A stretch of DNA of 64,000 nt, taken from contig NZ_JAAWUO010000015.1 in NCBI RefSeq assembly GCF_013304825.1, forward strand, positions 46,780 to 110,779, written 5' to 3'. Source of the DNA: Blautia schinkii. Lineage in GTDB: Bacteria; Bacillota; Clostridia; Lachnospirales; Lachnospiraceae. The notes beneath the pieces are model-generated. The model was given only the letters and a program-made list of their open reading frames with translations, ran no database searches and was not told the DNA's origin. Both the position numbers and the translations under genes were made by a program. Below, one piece after another: positions 25,991 to 35,187 of this stretch (within the stretch, counting starts at the first letter, position 1; each line of letters opens with the position of its first letter).

Positions 25991-26867
25991 AGATGAACTG
26001 AAAAAAAGAACGGAAGAAGCAGAAAGCACTCTCCGAAAATATCTTCCGGAGGAAGGCGGTTTTGCGAAGACTATGGCAGAGGCCATGAATTACAGTATGA
26101 CAGCAGGCGGAAAGAGACTCCGGCCGATCCTGATCCGGGAAATGTATCGGCTTTTCGGGGGAGAGGGGGAACTCTGCGAACCTTTCATGGCTGCCATGGA
26201 GATGATACATACACATTCTCTGGTCCATGATGATCTTCCGGCACTGGATAATGATGATTACAGGCGGGGCAGACTGACGACTCATAAGGTATATGGGGAA
26301 GCCATGGGTGTATTAAGCGGCGTGGCACTTCTGAACAGAGCCTATGAAGTTATGCTTATGGCCTTTGATCTTACAGAAGACAAAGAACGTGTGATATCTG
26401 CCATGAAGATCATGGCAGATAAGACCGGTATAAACGGAATGCTTGGCGGACAGAGTGTGGATGTGGAGAATGACGGCAAGCCTCTGAAACGTGAAATGCT
26501 GAATTATATATATAAAAACAAGACTTCCGCACTGATCGAAGCTTCCATGATGACAGGTGCAGTACTTGCAGGTGCATCAGAGGAAGAGATCAGGATCGTG
26601 GAGCAGGCTGCAGAGGACATCGGACTGGCTTTCCAGATTCAGGATGACATCCTGGATGTGACCAGCACCCAGGAGGAACTGGGGAAACCGATCCACAGCG
26701 ATGAGAAGAATAATAAGGTAACATACGTGAGTCTTATGGGAATTCAGGCAGCAGCCGGCAAGGTAAAAGAACTTTCTGACCATGCGGTAGAACTGCTGAA
26801 CAGTCTTGACAGGGAGAATGAATTTCTTGATCTTCTTGTTGAGAGTCTGGTAAGCCGCAGGAAATAG
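25980..26867 (+). CDS. ispA: Polyprenyl (farnesyl) diphosphate synthase
   Basis: This 295-residue trans-prenyltransferase condenses IPP with DMAPP/GPP. The first Asp-rich motif is HDDLPALDNDDYRRG and the second is FQIQDDILDVTS. RLRPIL is the early conserved block. GTG 25980 gives the common family N-terminus (MNFKDELKKR) and has GGATGGGA just upstream. ATGs at 25962 and 25968 are in frame but lack a good site. Two genes in this order, ispA-dxs, supply isoprenoid precursor. Confidence 0.93.
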   Translation: MNFKDELKKRTEEAESTLRKYLPEEGGFAKTMAEAMNYSMTAGGKRLRPILIREMYRLFGGEGELCEPFMAAMEMIHTHSLVHDDLPALDNDDYRRGRLTTHKVYGEAMGVLSGVALLNRAYEVMLMAFDLTEDKERVISAMKIMADKTGINGMLGGQSVDVENDGKPLKREMLNYIYKNKTSALIEASMMTGAVLAGASEEEIRIVEQAAEDIGLAFQIQDDILDVTSTQEELGKPIHSDEKNNKVTYVSLMGIQAAAGKVKELSDHAVELLNSLDRENEFLDLLVESLVSRRK

Positions 26868-26889
26868 AAAGAACGAAGGAAGGATACGA

Positions 26890-28776
26890 ATGATTCTGGA
26901 AAAAATAAAAAAGCCAAATGATATTCATAAAGTTTCATTGGAAGATTTTCCCCGTCTTGCCGAGGAAATCAGGAGCTTTTTGATCCAGACAGTAAGTGAG
27001 ACAGGCGGGCATCTGGCGTCCAATCTGGGTGTGGTAGAACTGACGCTTGCTTTGCACAATGTGCTTGATTTTCCCCAGGATAAGCTGATTTGGGATGTAG
27101 GACACCAGGCCTACACACACAAGATCCTTACAGGCAGGAAAGACGGCTTCAAGAAGCTGCGTAAAGAAGGTGGATTAAGCGGTTTCCCAAAGAGAAATGA
27201 GAGTGACTGTGATTCCTTTGATACAGGACACAGCTCTAATTCTATTTCCGCAGGACTGGGATATGTCCGTGCAAGAGATCTTCTGGGAGAAAAATACACG
27301 GTTGTTTCTGTGATCGGAGATGGTGCGCTCACAGGCGGAATGGCTTATGAAGCCCTGAATAATGCCGCAGAGCTGAAGACGAATTTTATTATCATCATCA
27401 ATGACAATAATATGTCTATTTCCAAGAATGTAGGTGGAATGGCCACATATTTAAGTGCTCTGCGCACAGCTGAGACTTACACAGGGATGAAGATCGGAGT
27501 CACCAAGACACTGAAGAAAATTCCGCATGTGGGAACGGCAGTGGTAGATACTGTCCGCAGGACTAAGAGCAGCATCAAGCAGCTGATCATTCCCGGAATG
27601 CTTTTTGAGAATATGGGACTGACTTATCTGGGACCTGTAGATGGACATAATATGCGTCAGATGATGAAGCTTTTTAATGAAGCCAAGAGAGTGGAGGGAC
27701 CTGTTATTGTTCATGTGCTTACAGAGAAGGGAAGAGGTTATGAGCCGGCATCCTCTCATCCGGAGCGTTTTCATGGTACCGGGCCTTTTGAGATCCGAAG
27801 CGGTAAGCCTCTTGCTGAGAAAAAAGCACTTACGTATACAGACTGCTTTTCCAGAGCGATATGTTCCGTGGCGGAAAAGAATCCCAAAGTAGTGGCTGTT
27901 ACAGCAGCCATGCCGGATGGAACCGGCCTGAACCAGTTCAGGCAGAAATTCCCGGAGCGTTTTTTTGATGTGGGTATTGCGGAAGAACATGCAGTGACTT
28001 TTGCAGCAGGAATGGCTCTTGGAGGAATTATTCCGGTATTTGCGGTGTATTCCTCTTTTTTGCAGAGAGGGATCGACCAGATCCTTCATGATGTGTGCAT
28101 GCAGAATCTGCACGTGATTTTTGCCATTGACAGAGCAGGATTTGTGGGAGCAGATGGTGAGACTCATCATGGATGTTTCGATCTTTCCTATCTGTCCATG
28201 ATTCCGAATATGACAGTTATGGCACCGAAGAACGGAAAAGAGCTTGAAGAGATGCTGAAGTTTGCAGTGGAAGAGCTTGACGGTCCCTGTGCGATCCGTT
28301 ACCCGAAGGGAACGGCCTGTACAGATATGGAAGAATGTGATAAGCCGTTACAGAAAGGTATAAGTGAAGTAATCTGCCAGGGCAGCGAGATCGCAGTTCT
28401 TGGAGTGGGCAGTATGGTTTCTGTCTGTCAGAAAGTCTGTGAAGAGCTGAGAGACCACAAAACAGCAAGAGCTACATTTGTCAGTGTACGTTTTGTAAAG
28501 CCCGTGGACACCTGTCTTCTTGATCAGCTTTCAAAGAATCACAGTCTTTTGGTTACTGTGGAAGAGAATGTAAAAAGTGGTGGTTTTGGAGAGCATGTAT
28601 CTGCTTATATGGAGGCCTGTCATCCGGAAGTAAGAGTACTGCCTCTGGCAATCGGGGATCACTTTATCGAACATGGAACTGTAGACAGTCAGCGTGTAAA
28701 AACCGGTCTGAATGTACAGGAAATCGTAGATGCAGTGGAGCAGAGCTGGGCAGACCTTGTGCGTAACAAAAAATAA
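26890..28776 (+). CDS. dxs: 1-deoxy-D-xylulose-5-phosphate synthase
   Basis: This 628-residue thiamine-diphosphate enzyme makes DXP from pyruvate and glyceraldehyde-3-phosphate, the first step of the MEP isoprenoid route. The TPP-binding motif is GDGALTGGMAYEALNNA. HLASNLGVVELTLALH and GHQAYTHKILTGR are typical. The central transketolase domain has AEEHAVTFAAGMA and GADGETHHGCFDLSYLS. Length is standard. AAGGAAGGATAC precedes the ATG. Confidence 0.96.
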   Translation: MILEKIKKPNDIHKVSLEDFPRLAEEIRSFLIQTVSETGGHLASNLGVVELTLALHNVLDFPQDKLIWDVGHQAYTHKILTGRKDGFKKLRKEGGLSGFPKRNESDCDSFDTGHSSNSISAGLGYVRARDLLGEKYTVVSVIGDGALTGGMAYEALNNAAELKTNFIIIINDNNMSISKNVGGMATYLSALRTAETYTGMKIGVTKTLKKIPHVGTAVVDTVRRTKSSIKQLIIPGMLFENMGLTYLGPVDGHNMRQMMKLFNEAKRVEGPVIVHVLTEKGRGYEPASSHPERFHGTGPFEIRSGKPLAEKKALTYTDCFSRAICSVAEKNPKVVAVTAAMPDGTGLNQFRQKFPERFFDVGIAEEHAVTFAAGMALGGIIPVFAVYSSFLQRGIDQILHDVCMQNLHVIFAIDRAGFVGADGETHHGCFDLSYLSMIPNMTVMAPKNGKELEEMLKFAVEELDGPCAIRYPKGTACTDMEECDKPLQKGISEVICQGSEIAVLGVGSMVSVCQKVCEELRDHKTARATFVSVRFVKPVDTCLLDQLSKNHSLLVTVEENVKSGGFGEHVSAYMEACHPEVRVLPLAIGDHFIEHGTVDSQRVKTGLNVQEIVDAVEQSWADLVRNKK

Positions 28777-28820
28777 AAGATACAGCCTTTTCGGGAGAAT
28801 TACAACCTGCAAGGCATTAT

Positions 28821-28849
28821 ACAGCCCGGCACTCAAGGAGCCGGGCTGT
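28821..28849 (+). promoter_or_regulatory. Strong hairpin next to the tlyA ribosome site
   Basis: ACAGCCCGGC (28821-28830) pairs perfectly with GCCGGGCTGT (28840-28849) around a nine-base loop. It ends one base before the GGAGG of tlyA (28851-28855) and has no T-run, so it is more likely to modulate translation or stability than to terminate. Confidence 0.6.
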
Positions 28850-28860
28850 TGGAGGATAAC

Positions 28861-29670
28861 ATGAAAAAAAGACTTGACATCATGATGGTGGAACAGGGAC
28901 TTGCACCGTCACGTGAAAAAGCAAAAGCATATATCATGTCCGGTGAAGTATATGTTAACGGACAGAAGGAAGACAAAGCAGGCTCCATGTTTGCGGAGAC
29001 TGCGAAACTGGAAGTAAGAGGTAAGACTCTGCCATATGTGAGCAGAGGCGGCCTGAAGCTTGAAAAAGCCATGAAGAATTTCGGCGTGACACTGAAAGAT
29101 AAAGTATGTATGGATGTAGGGGCATCCACAGGCGGTTTTACAGACTGCATGCTTCAAAATGGAGCGGTTAAAGTTTATTCTATTGATGTAGGATACGGCC
29201 AGCTGGACTGGAAACTGCGCAATGACCAAAGAGTTGTCTGCATGGAAAAAACTAATATCCGTTATGTAGTACCGGAAGATCTGGAGGAACCGGCCGCATT
29301 TTCATCCATTGACGTTTCCTTTATTTCCCTGACAAAAGTTCTTCTCCCTGTAAGAAATCTTCTCACAGAGGACGGAGAGATCGTATGCCTTATCAAACCA
29401 CAGTTTGAGGCTGGCAGAGAAAAGGTTGGAAAGAAAGGAGTTGTCCGTGATCCGAAAGTTCATGAGGAAGTGATTGAGAAAGTCAGGGATTATGCCATGA
29501 GTATTTTCATGGAGCCATGCCATCTTTCTTTCTCACCGATCAAAGGCCCGGAAGGAAATATCGAATATCTGCTCCATCTGAAGAAACATCCGGAAGGAAC
29601 AGATGTACCTATGAGTCTGGAAGCTTCTGTACAGGATGTGGTAAAGGAAGCTCACGGCCAGCTGGACTGA
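28861..29670 (+). CDS. TlyA-family rRNA 2'-O-methyltransferase
   Basis: This 269-residue protein has an N-terminal S4 RNA-binding domain (KRLDIMMVEQGLAPSREKAKAYI) and an FtsJ-like methyltransferase domain with the SAM motif CMDVGASTGGFTDCML. Homologues 2'-O-methylate rRNA and were first called hemolysins. The neighbourhood dxs-tlyA-nadK-argR-recN is widely conserved in Firmicutes. ATG 28861 with GGAGG upstream is used instead of the TTG at 28849. Confidence 0.92.
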   Translation: MKKRLDIMMVEQGLAPSREKAKAYIMSGEVYVNGQKEDKAGSMFAETAKLEVRGKTLPYVSRGGLKLEKAMKNFGVTLKDKVCMDVGASTGGFTDCMLQNGAVKVYSIDVGYGQLDWKLRNDQRVVCMEKTNIRYVVPEDLEEPAAFSSIDVSFISLTKVLLPVRNLLTEDGEIVCLIKPQFEAGREKVGKKGVVRDPKVHEEVIEKVRDYAMSIFMEPCHLSFSPIKGPEGNIEYLLHLKKHPEGTDVPMSLEASVQDVVKEAHGQLD

Positions 29671-29694
29671 TGCTTGGAAAGGACTTAAAGCAAT

Positions 29695-30555
29695 ATGGAC
29701 AGATTTTATATAATTCCAAACAGTGCGAAAGATCCGGAACTGGCTTTTTCAGGTATGATCATTAAATATCTGGAACAGAGAGGGGCCAGATGTCATGTTC
29801 AGCCGATCACAGAGAAGATGGAGGGACCTTATCATTATACAGATCCTGACGGGATCCCGGAGGATACTCAGTGTATTATTGTGCTGGGTGGTGATGGAAC
29901 TCTTCTTCAGGCTGCCAGGGATGTAGTGCATAAAGATATTCCTCTTCTCGGAATTAATCTTGGGACACTGGGGTTTCTCGCAGAGGTTGATAAAAATTCC
30001 GTATATCCGGCACTGGACCGTCTGCTTTCTGATGATTATGAGCTGGAAGAGAGGATGATGCTGGAAGGCAAGATCTATCATGGAGCTGACCTTATCGGAA
30101 AAGATGTTGCGCTGAATGACATTGTAATCGGAAGAGAGGGACATCTTCGAGTCATCCGCTTTAAGAACTATGTCAACGATGCCTATATGAATTCCTATAA
30201 TGCAGACGGAATCATTATCTCCACTCCAACAGGATCTACAGGCTACAGTCTGTCGGCAGGCGGACCGGTGGTATCTCCAAGTGCCAGTATGATGATCATG
30301 ACCCCGATTGCGCCTCATACTATGAACACCAGAAGTATTATTCTTTCCGGAGAAGAGGCGGTTACTGTGGAAATCGGTGAGGGAAGACATAATACCATTG
30401 AGAATGCAGTGGCCTCATTTGACGGAGATACCCAGATTTCCATGGTGACAGGAGATCGGATCGTAATCCGTAAGGCCATAGCCAGAACGAAGATCCTTAA
30501 ACTGAACCATCTGAGTTTTGTGGAGGTTCTGAGACAGAAAATGAGCAACAGCTGA
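29695..30555 (+). CDS. nadK: NAD kinase
   Basis: This 286-residue enzyme phosphorylates NAD to NADP. The GGDGTLLQAARD motif lies at about residues 65-76. The NADGIIISTPTGSTGYSLSAGGP region, read as NADGII and TPTGSTGYSLSAGGP, forms the NAD site. Length is standard. It sits between tlyA and argR. Confidence 0.95.
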   Translation: MDRFYIIPNSAKDPELAFSGMIIKYLEQRGARCHVQPITEKMEGPYHYTDPDGIPEDTQCIIVLGGDGTLLQAARDVVHKDIPLLGINLGTLGFLAEVDKNSVYPALDRLLSDDYELEERMMLEGKIYHGADLIGKDVALNDIVIGREGHLRVIRFKNYVNDAYMNSYNADGIIISTPTGSTGYSLSAGGPVVSPSASMMIMTPIAPHTMNTRSIILSGEEAVTVEIGEGRHNTIENAVASFDGDTQISMVTGDRIVIRKAIARTKILKLNHLSFVEVLRQKMSNS

Positions 30556-30571
30556 TGCAGGAGGTTCAATT

Positions 30572-31033
30572 TTGAAAGTAGCAAGACATGAGAAAATAAT
30601 CGAATTGATCCGTCAGTACGAGATCGATACACAGGAAGAACTTGCGGCAAGGCTGAATGAAGCCGGCTTCAAGGTAACACAGGCTACCGTTTCCAGAGAT
30701 ATCCGTGCACTGAAAATGACCAAGGTTGCAGGCCGCAATGGAAAATCCAGATATGCCATCCTGGAAGAGCATACACCGGATTTGTTAAGCGACAAATATG
30801 CCCGTGTTCTGAAAGAGGCTGTGGTCTCGATGAATATCGGACAGAATATCATAGTAGTAAAAACAATATCCGGAATGGCAATGGCTGCTGCAGCTGCGCT
30901 GGATTCCATGAAGTGGCCGGAGATTTTAGGTTGCATTGCAGGAGATGACACCATTATATGCGTGGTAAAGACCTCTGAGCAGGCACCTGGTGTTGTACAG
31001 AAACTCAGCGGCATTTTATCCGGAAATAAATAA
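30572..31033 (+). CDS. argR: Arginine repressor
   Basis: This 153-residue protein has an N-terminal winged helix (RHEKIIELIRQYEIDTQEEL with TQATVSRDIRAL) and a C-terminal arginine-binding oligomerisation domain with GCIAGDDTI. The start is TTG 30572, with CAGGAGG at 30558-30564 and no closer ATG. As in Bacillus (ahrC), it precedes recN. Confidence 0.94.
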   Translation: MKVARHEKIIELIRQYEIDTQEELAARLNEAGFKVTQATVSRDIRALKMTKVAGRNGKSRYAILEEHTPDLLSDKYARVLKEAVVSMNIGQNIIVVKTISGMAMAAAAALDSMKWPEILGCIAGDDTIICVVKTSEQAPGVVQKLSGILSGNK

Positions 31034-31067
31034 AATCGACAGTATAAGCAAAACAGAAAGGAAACGA

Positions 31068-32753
31068 ATGTTAGTACATCTGCATGTAAAAAATCTTGCA
31101 CTGATAGAGGAAACAGAGGTGGAATTTGGTCCGGGACTTAATATCCTAACCGGTGAGACCGGAGCCGGAAAGTCCATCCTGTTAGGATCCATACAGCTCA
31201 TCTTGGGTGGAAAAACTTCCAGAAGCATGATCAGGGAGAATGCTTCCTATGCCCTGGTAGAGCTGTTATTTCAGGTTGAAAATACAAAAGCCAGGGAGTC
31301 CCTTGCTGCACTCGACATCTATCCGGAGGACGGGCAGGTGCTGATGTCACGTAAGATCATGGACGGCAGAAGTATCAACAAGATCAACGGAGAGACAAGC
31401 ACAGTCAGCCAGATGAAAGCAGCAGCAGCCTGCCTTCTGGATATTCACGGACAGCATGAGCACCAGTCTCTTCTTTACGGAGACAGACAGCTTGCCATCC
31501 TGGATGTGTACGGAAAGGAGCGTATCCTTCCTGCCAGGGAAAAAGTGCGCAGAGCATATCGTGATTACAGGGAATGCCTGAACCAGCTGAACGCGTTGGA
31601 TATGGATGAGGAACAGCGCAACAGGGAAAAGGCATTTCTGGAATTTGAGATCAATGAGATTCAGGAGGCAGCTCTTATTTCCGGCGAGGATGAGAAGCTG
31701 GAAGATAAATACCGGAAGTTAAGCAATGCCAGAAAGATCATGGAGTCAGTCCGGAATGTTCACAGCCTGACCGGCTATGACCGGGGTGCGGCAGACATGA
31801 CAGGGACTGCGCTGAAAGAGTTTTCCAGAATATCTGATTATGATAAAGAGCTGGCACCTCTTATGGAAACACTGACAGAGATCGATTCTCTTTTAAGTGA
31901 TTTCAGCAGAGATCTTTCTTCTTATATCGACAGCCTGACATTTGATGAGGAGACTTTCTTTGAGACTGAGAAACGGCTGGATCTGATCAATGGGTTGAAG
32001 GCAAAATACGGACAGACGATTGAGGAGATATTATCCTATCAGGAAGAACAGCAGGAAAAACTGGAAAAGCTTCAAAAATTTGAAGAAAATTTCCAGGAGC
32101 TGAAGGAAAAATTTGCCAGTTCAGAAGAAGTTCTTGAAAAAGCTTCGCATGAACTTTCGGTGATCAGGAAAGAATACAGTAAACAGCTGGATGAAAAGAT
32201 CATCGAGGGATTAAAAGAACTGAATTTTGCTGATGTTGATTTTTCCATCCGTTTTGACCGCAGAAAAAATTATACAGATAATGGTTATGATACTGTGGAA
32301 TATGAAATCTCCACGAATCCGGGCGAAAGCAGAAAGCCGCTAGGACAGATCGTATCCGGCGGTGAGCTTTCAAGGATCATGCTTGCGATCAAGGCAATTC
32401 TTGCAGATAAGGATCAGATCGATACACTGATCTTTGATGAGATCGACACAGGAATCAGCGGCCGCACAGCGCAGAAGGTTTCTGAGAAGATGGCAGTGAT
32501 CGGTCAGCACAGACAGGTCTTGTGCATCACTCATCTGCCACAGATTGCAGCAATGGCAGATACGCATTTTGAAATTGAGAAACATGTGGAAGGAACAGAA
32601 ACAATCACCCAGATCCATCCGCTTGAGGGAGAAGAATCTGTGCGGGAACTTGCAAGGCTTTTAGGTGGTGCGGAGATCACTCCGGCTGTTCTGGGAAATG
32701 CAAGAGAAATGAAGGAATTGGCACAGCACCAAAAAAATACAAGACTGAAATAA
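31068..32753 (+). CDS. recN: DNA repair protein RecN
   Basis: This 561-residue SMC-like ATPase acts early in double-strand break repair. Walker A is GETGAGKSILLGSI near residue 30, a long coiled coil fills the middle, and the signature VSGGELSRIMLAIKAI is followed by Walker B TLIFDEIDTGISG. ATG 31068 gives the normal start MLVHLHVKNLALIEE with AGAAAGG upstream; the frame is open further back into argR. Confidence 0.95.
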   Translation: MLVHLHVKNLALIEETEVEFGPGLNILTGETGAGKSILLGSIQLILGGKTSRSMIRENASYALVELLFQVENTKARESLAALDIYPEDGQVLMSRKIMDGRSINKINGETSTVSQMKAAAACLLDIHGQHEHQSLLYGDRQLAILDVYGKERILPAREKVRRAYRDYRECLNQLNALDMDEEQRNREKAFLEFEINEIQEAALISGEDEKLEDKYRKLSNARKIMESVRNVHSLTGYDRGAADMTGTALKEFSRISDYDKELAPLMETLTEIDSLLSDFSRDLSSYIDSLTFDEETFFETEKRLDLINGLKAKYGQTIEEILSYQEEQQEKLEKLQKFEENFQELKEKFASSEEVLEKASHELSVIRKEYSKQLDEKIIEGLKELNFADVDFSIRFDRRKNYTDNGYDTVEYEISTNPGESRKPLGQIVSGGELSRIMLAIKAILADKDQIDTLIFDEIDTGISGRTAQKVSEKMAVIGQHRQVLCITHLPQIAAMADTHFEIEKHVEGTETITQIHPLEGEESVRELARLLGGAEITPAVLGNAREMKELAQHQKNTRLK

Positions 32754-32770
32754 TTCATACGTTACATACT

Positions 32771-32809
32771 AAGAGAGGACAGCCGAAATGGCAAAGTCCT
32801 CTCTTTTTT
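32771..32809 (+). terminator. Rho-independent terminator after recN
   Basis: AAGAGAGGAC (32771-32780) pairs perfectly with GTCCTCTCTT (32796-32805), merging into a run of T that reaches 32809. Confidence 0.92.
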
Positions 32810-32819
32810 ACTTTCTATC

Positions 32820-34058
32820 ATGAAAAAAATACAAAGGATGTGGCGTAAGATGAACAGAAAAGCAAAGTACAGATGTTTCCTGCTTTTGTTTCTGCTTCTG
32901 GATCTGGCACTGATGGGATGGCTGGGATACCGTCTTCTGGACCGCAAGATCCCGGACCAGATCCTGGTGGACCATGAAAGCAGCCAGGAAGTGACAAAGC
33001 TTCTGGAACGGCCGCTAGTTACTTTTGATGATGCCATCACAGTTTCCGGGAAAGACTGTTACACCCTGCATTGCCGGTTTCTGGGAATGATTCCGTTTAA
33101 AGATGTTAAGGTAAAAAACACTCCTGCAAAAGATGTATATGTAAGCGGAAATGCAGTAGGGATCTACATGCAGACAGAAGGCGTTCTGATCATTGATACA
33201 GGTGAAATCCGTTCAGAAGGCGGAAAAACACAGGATCCGGCCAGGGATATCGTAAAGCCCGGAGACTACATTGTCGCTTTTAATCAGGAAGTAGTAAGAT
33301 GCAAACAGGATCTTTTGGATGACCTGAAAGATCTGAATGAAACTTCTGTGACACTTAAGGTACGCCGGGACGAAAAAACAATCCCGCTGTCTGTAACTCC
33401 GGTAAAAGATGAATCGGGAACGTATAAGCTGGGTATCTGGGTGCGGGATGACACCCAGGGGATCGGGACGCTGACCTATGTAGATGAGAATGGCAGATAT
33501 GGGGCTCTGGGACACGGAATCAGCGATGTGGATACAGGAGAACTTCTGGATATTTCAGACGGAAACCTCTATACTGCCCAGATTCTTGGAATCCGGAAAG
33601 GAGAAAAAGGAAATCCGGGAGAACTTTCCGGTCTCATCCGGTACGAAAACAGAAATATCCTGGGTTCAATTACAGAAAACTGTGAAAATGGAATTTTTGG
33701 AACAATGCAGCCGGATCAGCTGGAATCTCTCACATTGAAGAAAATTCCCATAGGATACAAACAGGATCTGAAAACAGGACCTGCATCGATTCTCTGCTGT
33801 ACAGATGGAGAGGTAAAAGAGTATACAGCAGAAATTTCAAAAATCGACATGAATCACGAAGACTCCAACAAAAGTTTTGTGATTCAGGTGACAGACAAGG
33901 AACTGCTGGAAAAAACAGGTGGCATTGTCCAGGGAATGTCAGGAAGTCCTGTGATTCAGAATGGAAAGCTTTTTGGTGCAGTAACTCACGTTTTTGTGCA
34001 GGATTCTACAGGAGGATACGGTATTTTCATTGAGAATATGATGGAAAACGGGAAATAG
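32820..34058 (+). CDS. spoIVB: SpoIVB peptidase (S55), sigma-K checkpoint protease
   Basis: This 412-residue (from the first ATG) serine protease is made in the forespore and triggers pro-sigma-K processing. It has an N-terminal membrane helix (CFLLLFLLLDLALMGWLGY), a PDZ domain (about 110-195, including VKPGDYIVAFNQEVV), and the S55 domain with GALGHGISDVDTG (His) and IVQGMSGSPVIQNGKLFG (Ser). No purine-rich site precedes ATG 32820, which lies 11 bases after a strong terminator. In-frame ATGs at 32838 and 32850 are alternatives; the last, giving MNRKAKYRCF, looks reasonable. The promoter would have to lie between or within these elements and was not identified. Confidence 0.92.
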   Translation: MKKIQRMWRKMNRKAKYRCFLLLFLLLDLALMGWLGYRLLDRKIPDQILVDHESSQEVTKLLERPLVTFDDAITVSGKDCYTLHCRFLGMIPFKDVKVKNTPAKDVYVSGNAVGIYMQTEGVLIIDTGEIRSEGGKTQDPARDIVKPGDYIVAFNQEVVRCKQDLLDDLKDLNETSVTLKVRRDEKTIPLSVTPVKDESGTYKLGIWVRDDTQGIGTLTYVDENGRYGALGHGISDVDTGELLDISDGNLYTAQILGIRKGEKGNPGELSGLIRYENRNILGSITENCENGIFGTMQPDQLESLTLKKIPIGYKQDLKTGPASILCCTDGEVKEYTAEISKIDMNHEDSNKSFVIQVTDKELLEKTGGIVQGMSGSPVIQNGKLFGAVTHVFVQDSTGGYGIFIENMMENGK

Positions 34059-34134
34059 AAACAGTACCTTTTGACACGAAAACATGGGAAAATGGTATGC
34101 GTAAAGTGAATTTTGTCATAGAAACAAAAGTAAT

Positions 34135-34141
34135 TGTCGAA
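34135..34141 (+). promoter_or_regulatory. Candidate 0A box upstream of spo0A
   Basis: TGTCGAA (34135-34141) followed by AAA matches the Spo0A-binding core TGTCGAA. It lies ahead of both spo0A promoters, as expected for autoregulation. Confidence 0.6.
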
Positions 34142-34152
34142 AAATATCGTAC

Positions 34153-34178
34153 GAAAGTGGGGAAAAATACCCACTTTC
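34153..34178. repeat. Perfect inverted repeat in the spoIVB-spo0A region
   Basis: GAAAGTGGG (34153-34161) pairs with CCCACTTTC (34170-34178) across an eight-base loop. The sequence after it is only mildly T-rich, so it could be a weak terminator for spoIVB or an operator just ahead of the spo0A promoter. Confidence 0.55.
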
Positions 34179-34181
34179 ATC

Positions 34182-34211
34182 TTGATTTCGCCATAGGATT
34201 TCTACTATAAT
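34182..34211 (+). promoter_or_regulatory. Sigma-A promoter of spo0A
   Basis: TTGATT (34182-34187), an 18-base spacer and TATAAT (34206-34211). Confidence 0.7.
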
Positions 34212-34226
34212 AATTTTGTTACCAGT

Positions 34227-34255
34227 GAAGGAGTAAAAACGCAGACAGCGAATAA
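34227..34255 (+). promoter_or_regulatory. Sigma-H-type promoter of spo0A
   Basis: GAAGGAGTA (34227-34235), an 11-base spacer and AGCGAATAA (34247-34255) match the sigma-H consensus RNAGGAWWW / RNNGAATWW at all but one position. It lies 16 bases downstream of the sigma-A -10, which resembles the Pv/Ps arrangement known in Bacillus. Confidence 0.7.
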
Positions 34256-34324
34256 GTGAATGGCTGCCGGGTGACAAAGGGGTATGTCTGAAAACCCAAG
34301 GAGATAGAAGTTAGGAGGATCCTC

Positions 34325-35131
34325 ATGGACAAATTAAATGTTGCAATTGCTGATGATAACACTAAGATGACAGACATGCTGGGTCAGATGATCGAAGAAG
34401 ATAAAGACCTTGAACTGGTCGGAAAAGCACATAATGGAGAAGAAATTTGTAGTATTATAAAGGACAAGGAACCAGACGTGGTGGTTCTCGATATCATCAT
34501 GCCGAAGATGGATGGGCTTTCCGTTATGGAGAAATTCTCCCACGATGCAAATGTTAAGAAGGTTCCGGTATTTATTGTACTATCTGCAGTTGGACAGGAG
34601 AGGATTACAGAGGATGCGTTCAGTCTTGGAGCAGACTACTATGTGTTGAGGCCTTTTGACAATACCACACTTTTAAACCGGATCAAACATATCCGAAAGC
34701 TAGGAGACAGAAGAGTGAGGGAAATCAGCAGATCGAATCACGCAGAGAACAGGAAACCTCAGCCGGAGAGGAATCTGGAGACTGATGTGACGAATATCAT
34801 TCACGAGATCGGAGTTCCGGCACATATTAAGGGATATCAATATTTAAGGGATGCTATTATCCTGTCTGTCAATGATATGGAGATGCTTAATTCCATCACG
34901 AAAGTACTGTATCCGACCATTGCGAAACGGCACCAGACAACACCGAGCAGAGTGGAACGGGCGATCCGTCATGCCATTGAGGTAGCATGGAGCCGTGGAA
35001 AGATGGATACCATTGATGAATTATTTGGATATACTGTGAGTACCGGGAAGGGTAAACCTACCAATTCAGAATTCATAGCATTGATTGCAGATAAAATCAG
35101 ACTTGAATATAAAAATCAGTCTTTTAATTAA
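34325..35131 (+). CDS. spo0A: Sporulation master regulator Spo0A
   Basis: This 268-residue response regulator has a receiver with acidic pocket Asp10/Asp11 and phospho-acceptor Asp56 in [13 protein letters not shown]. The DNA-binding domain contains the conserved recognition region [20 protein letters not shown] and [29 protein letters not shown] precedes the ATG. Position directly after spoIVB is the classic arrangement. Two promoters and a 0A box upstream suggest growth-phase and autoregulatory control. Confidence 0.97.
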   Translation: MDKLNVAIADDNTKMTDMLGQMIEEDKDLELVGKAHNGEEICSIIKDKEPDVVVLDIIMPKMDGLSVMEKFSHDANVKKVPVFIVLSAVGQERITEDAFSLGADYYVLRPFDNTTLLNRIKHIRKLGDRRVREISRSNHAENRKPQPERNLETDVTNIIHEIGVPAHIKGYQYLRDAIILSVNDMEMLNSITKVLYPTIAKRHQTTPSRVERAIRHAIEVAWSRGKMDTIDELFGYTVSTGKGKPTNSEFIALIADKIRLEYKNQSFN

Positions 35132-35144
35132 ATGAATTTTGGAG

Positions 35145-35150
35145 TATAAT
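35145..35150 (+). promoter_or_regulatory. Putative -10 element of glgA
   Basis: TATAAT at 35145-35150 lies 38 bases before the glgA start. No clear -35 hexamer is visible. Confidence 0.4.
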
Positions 35151-35187
35151 TAAACAAAAACGGGTGTACCCAGGGAGGGGAATACTG

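Noticed and set aside
32742..32771. CATACTA as a sigma-G -10 for spoIVB
   Set aside because: No -35 lies at the required spacing, and a strong terminator stands between it and the gene.
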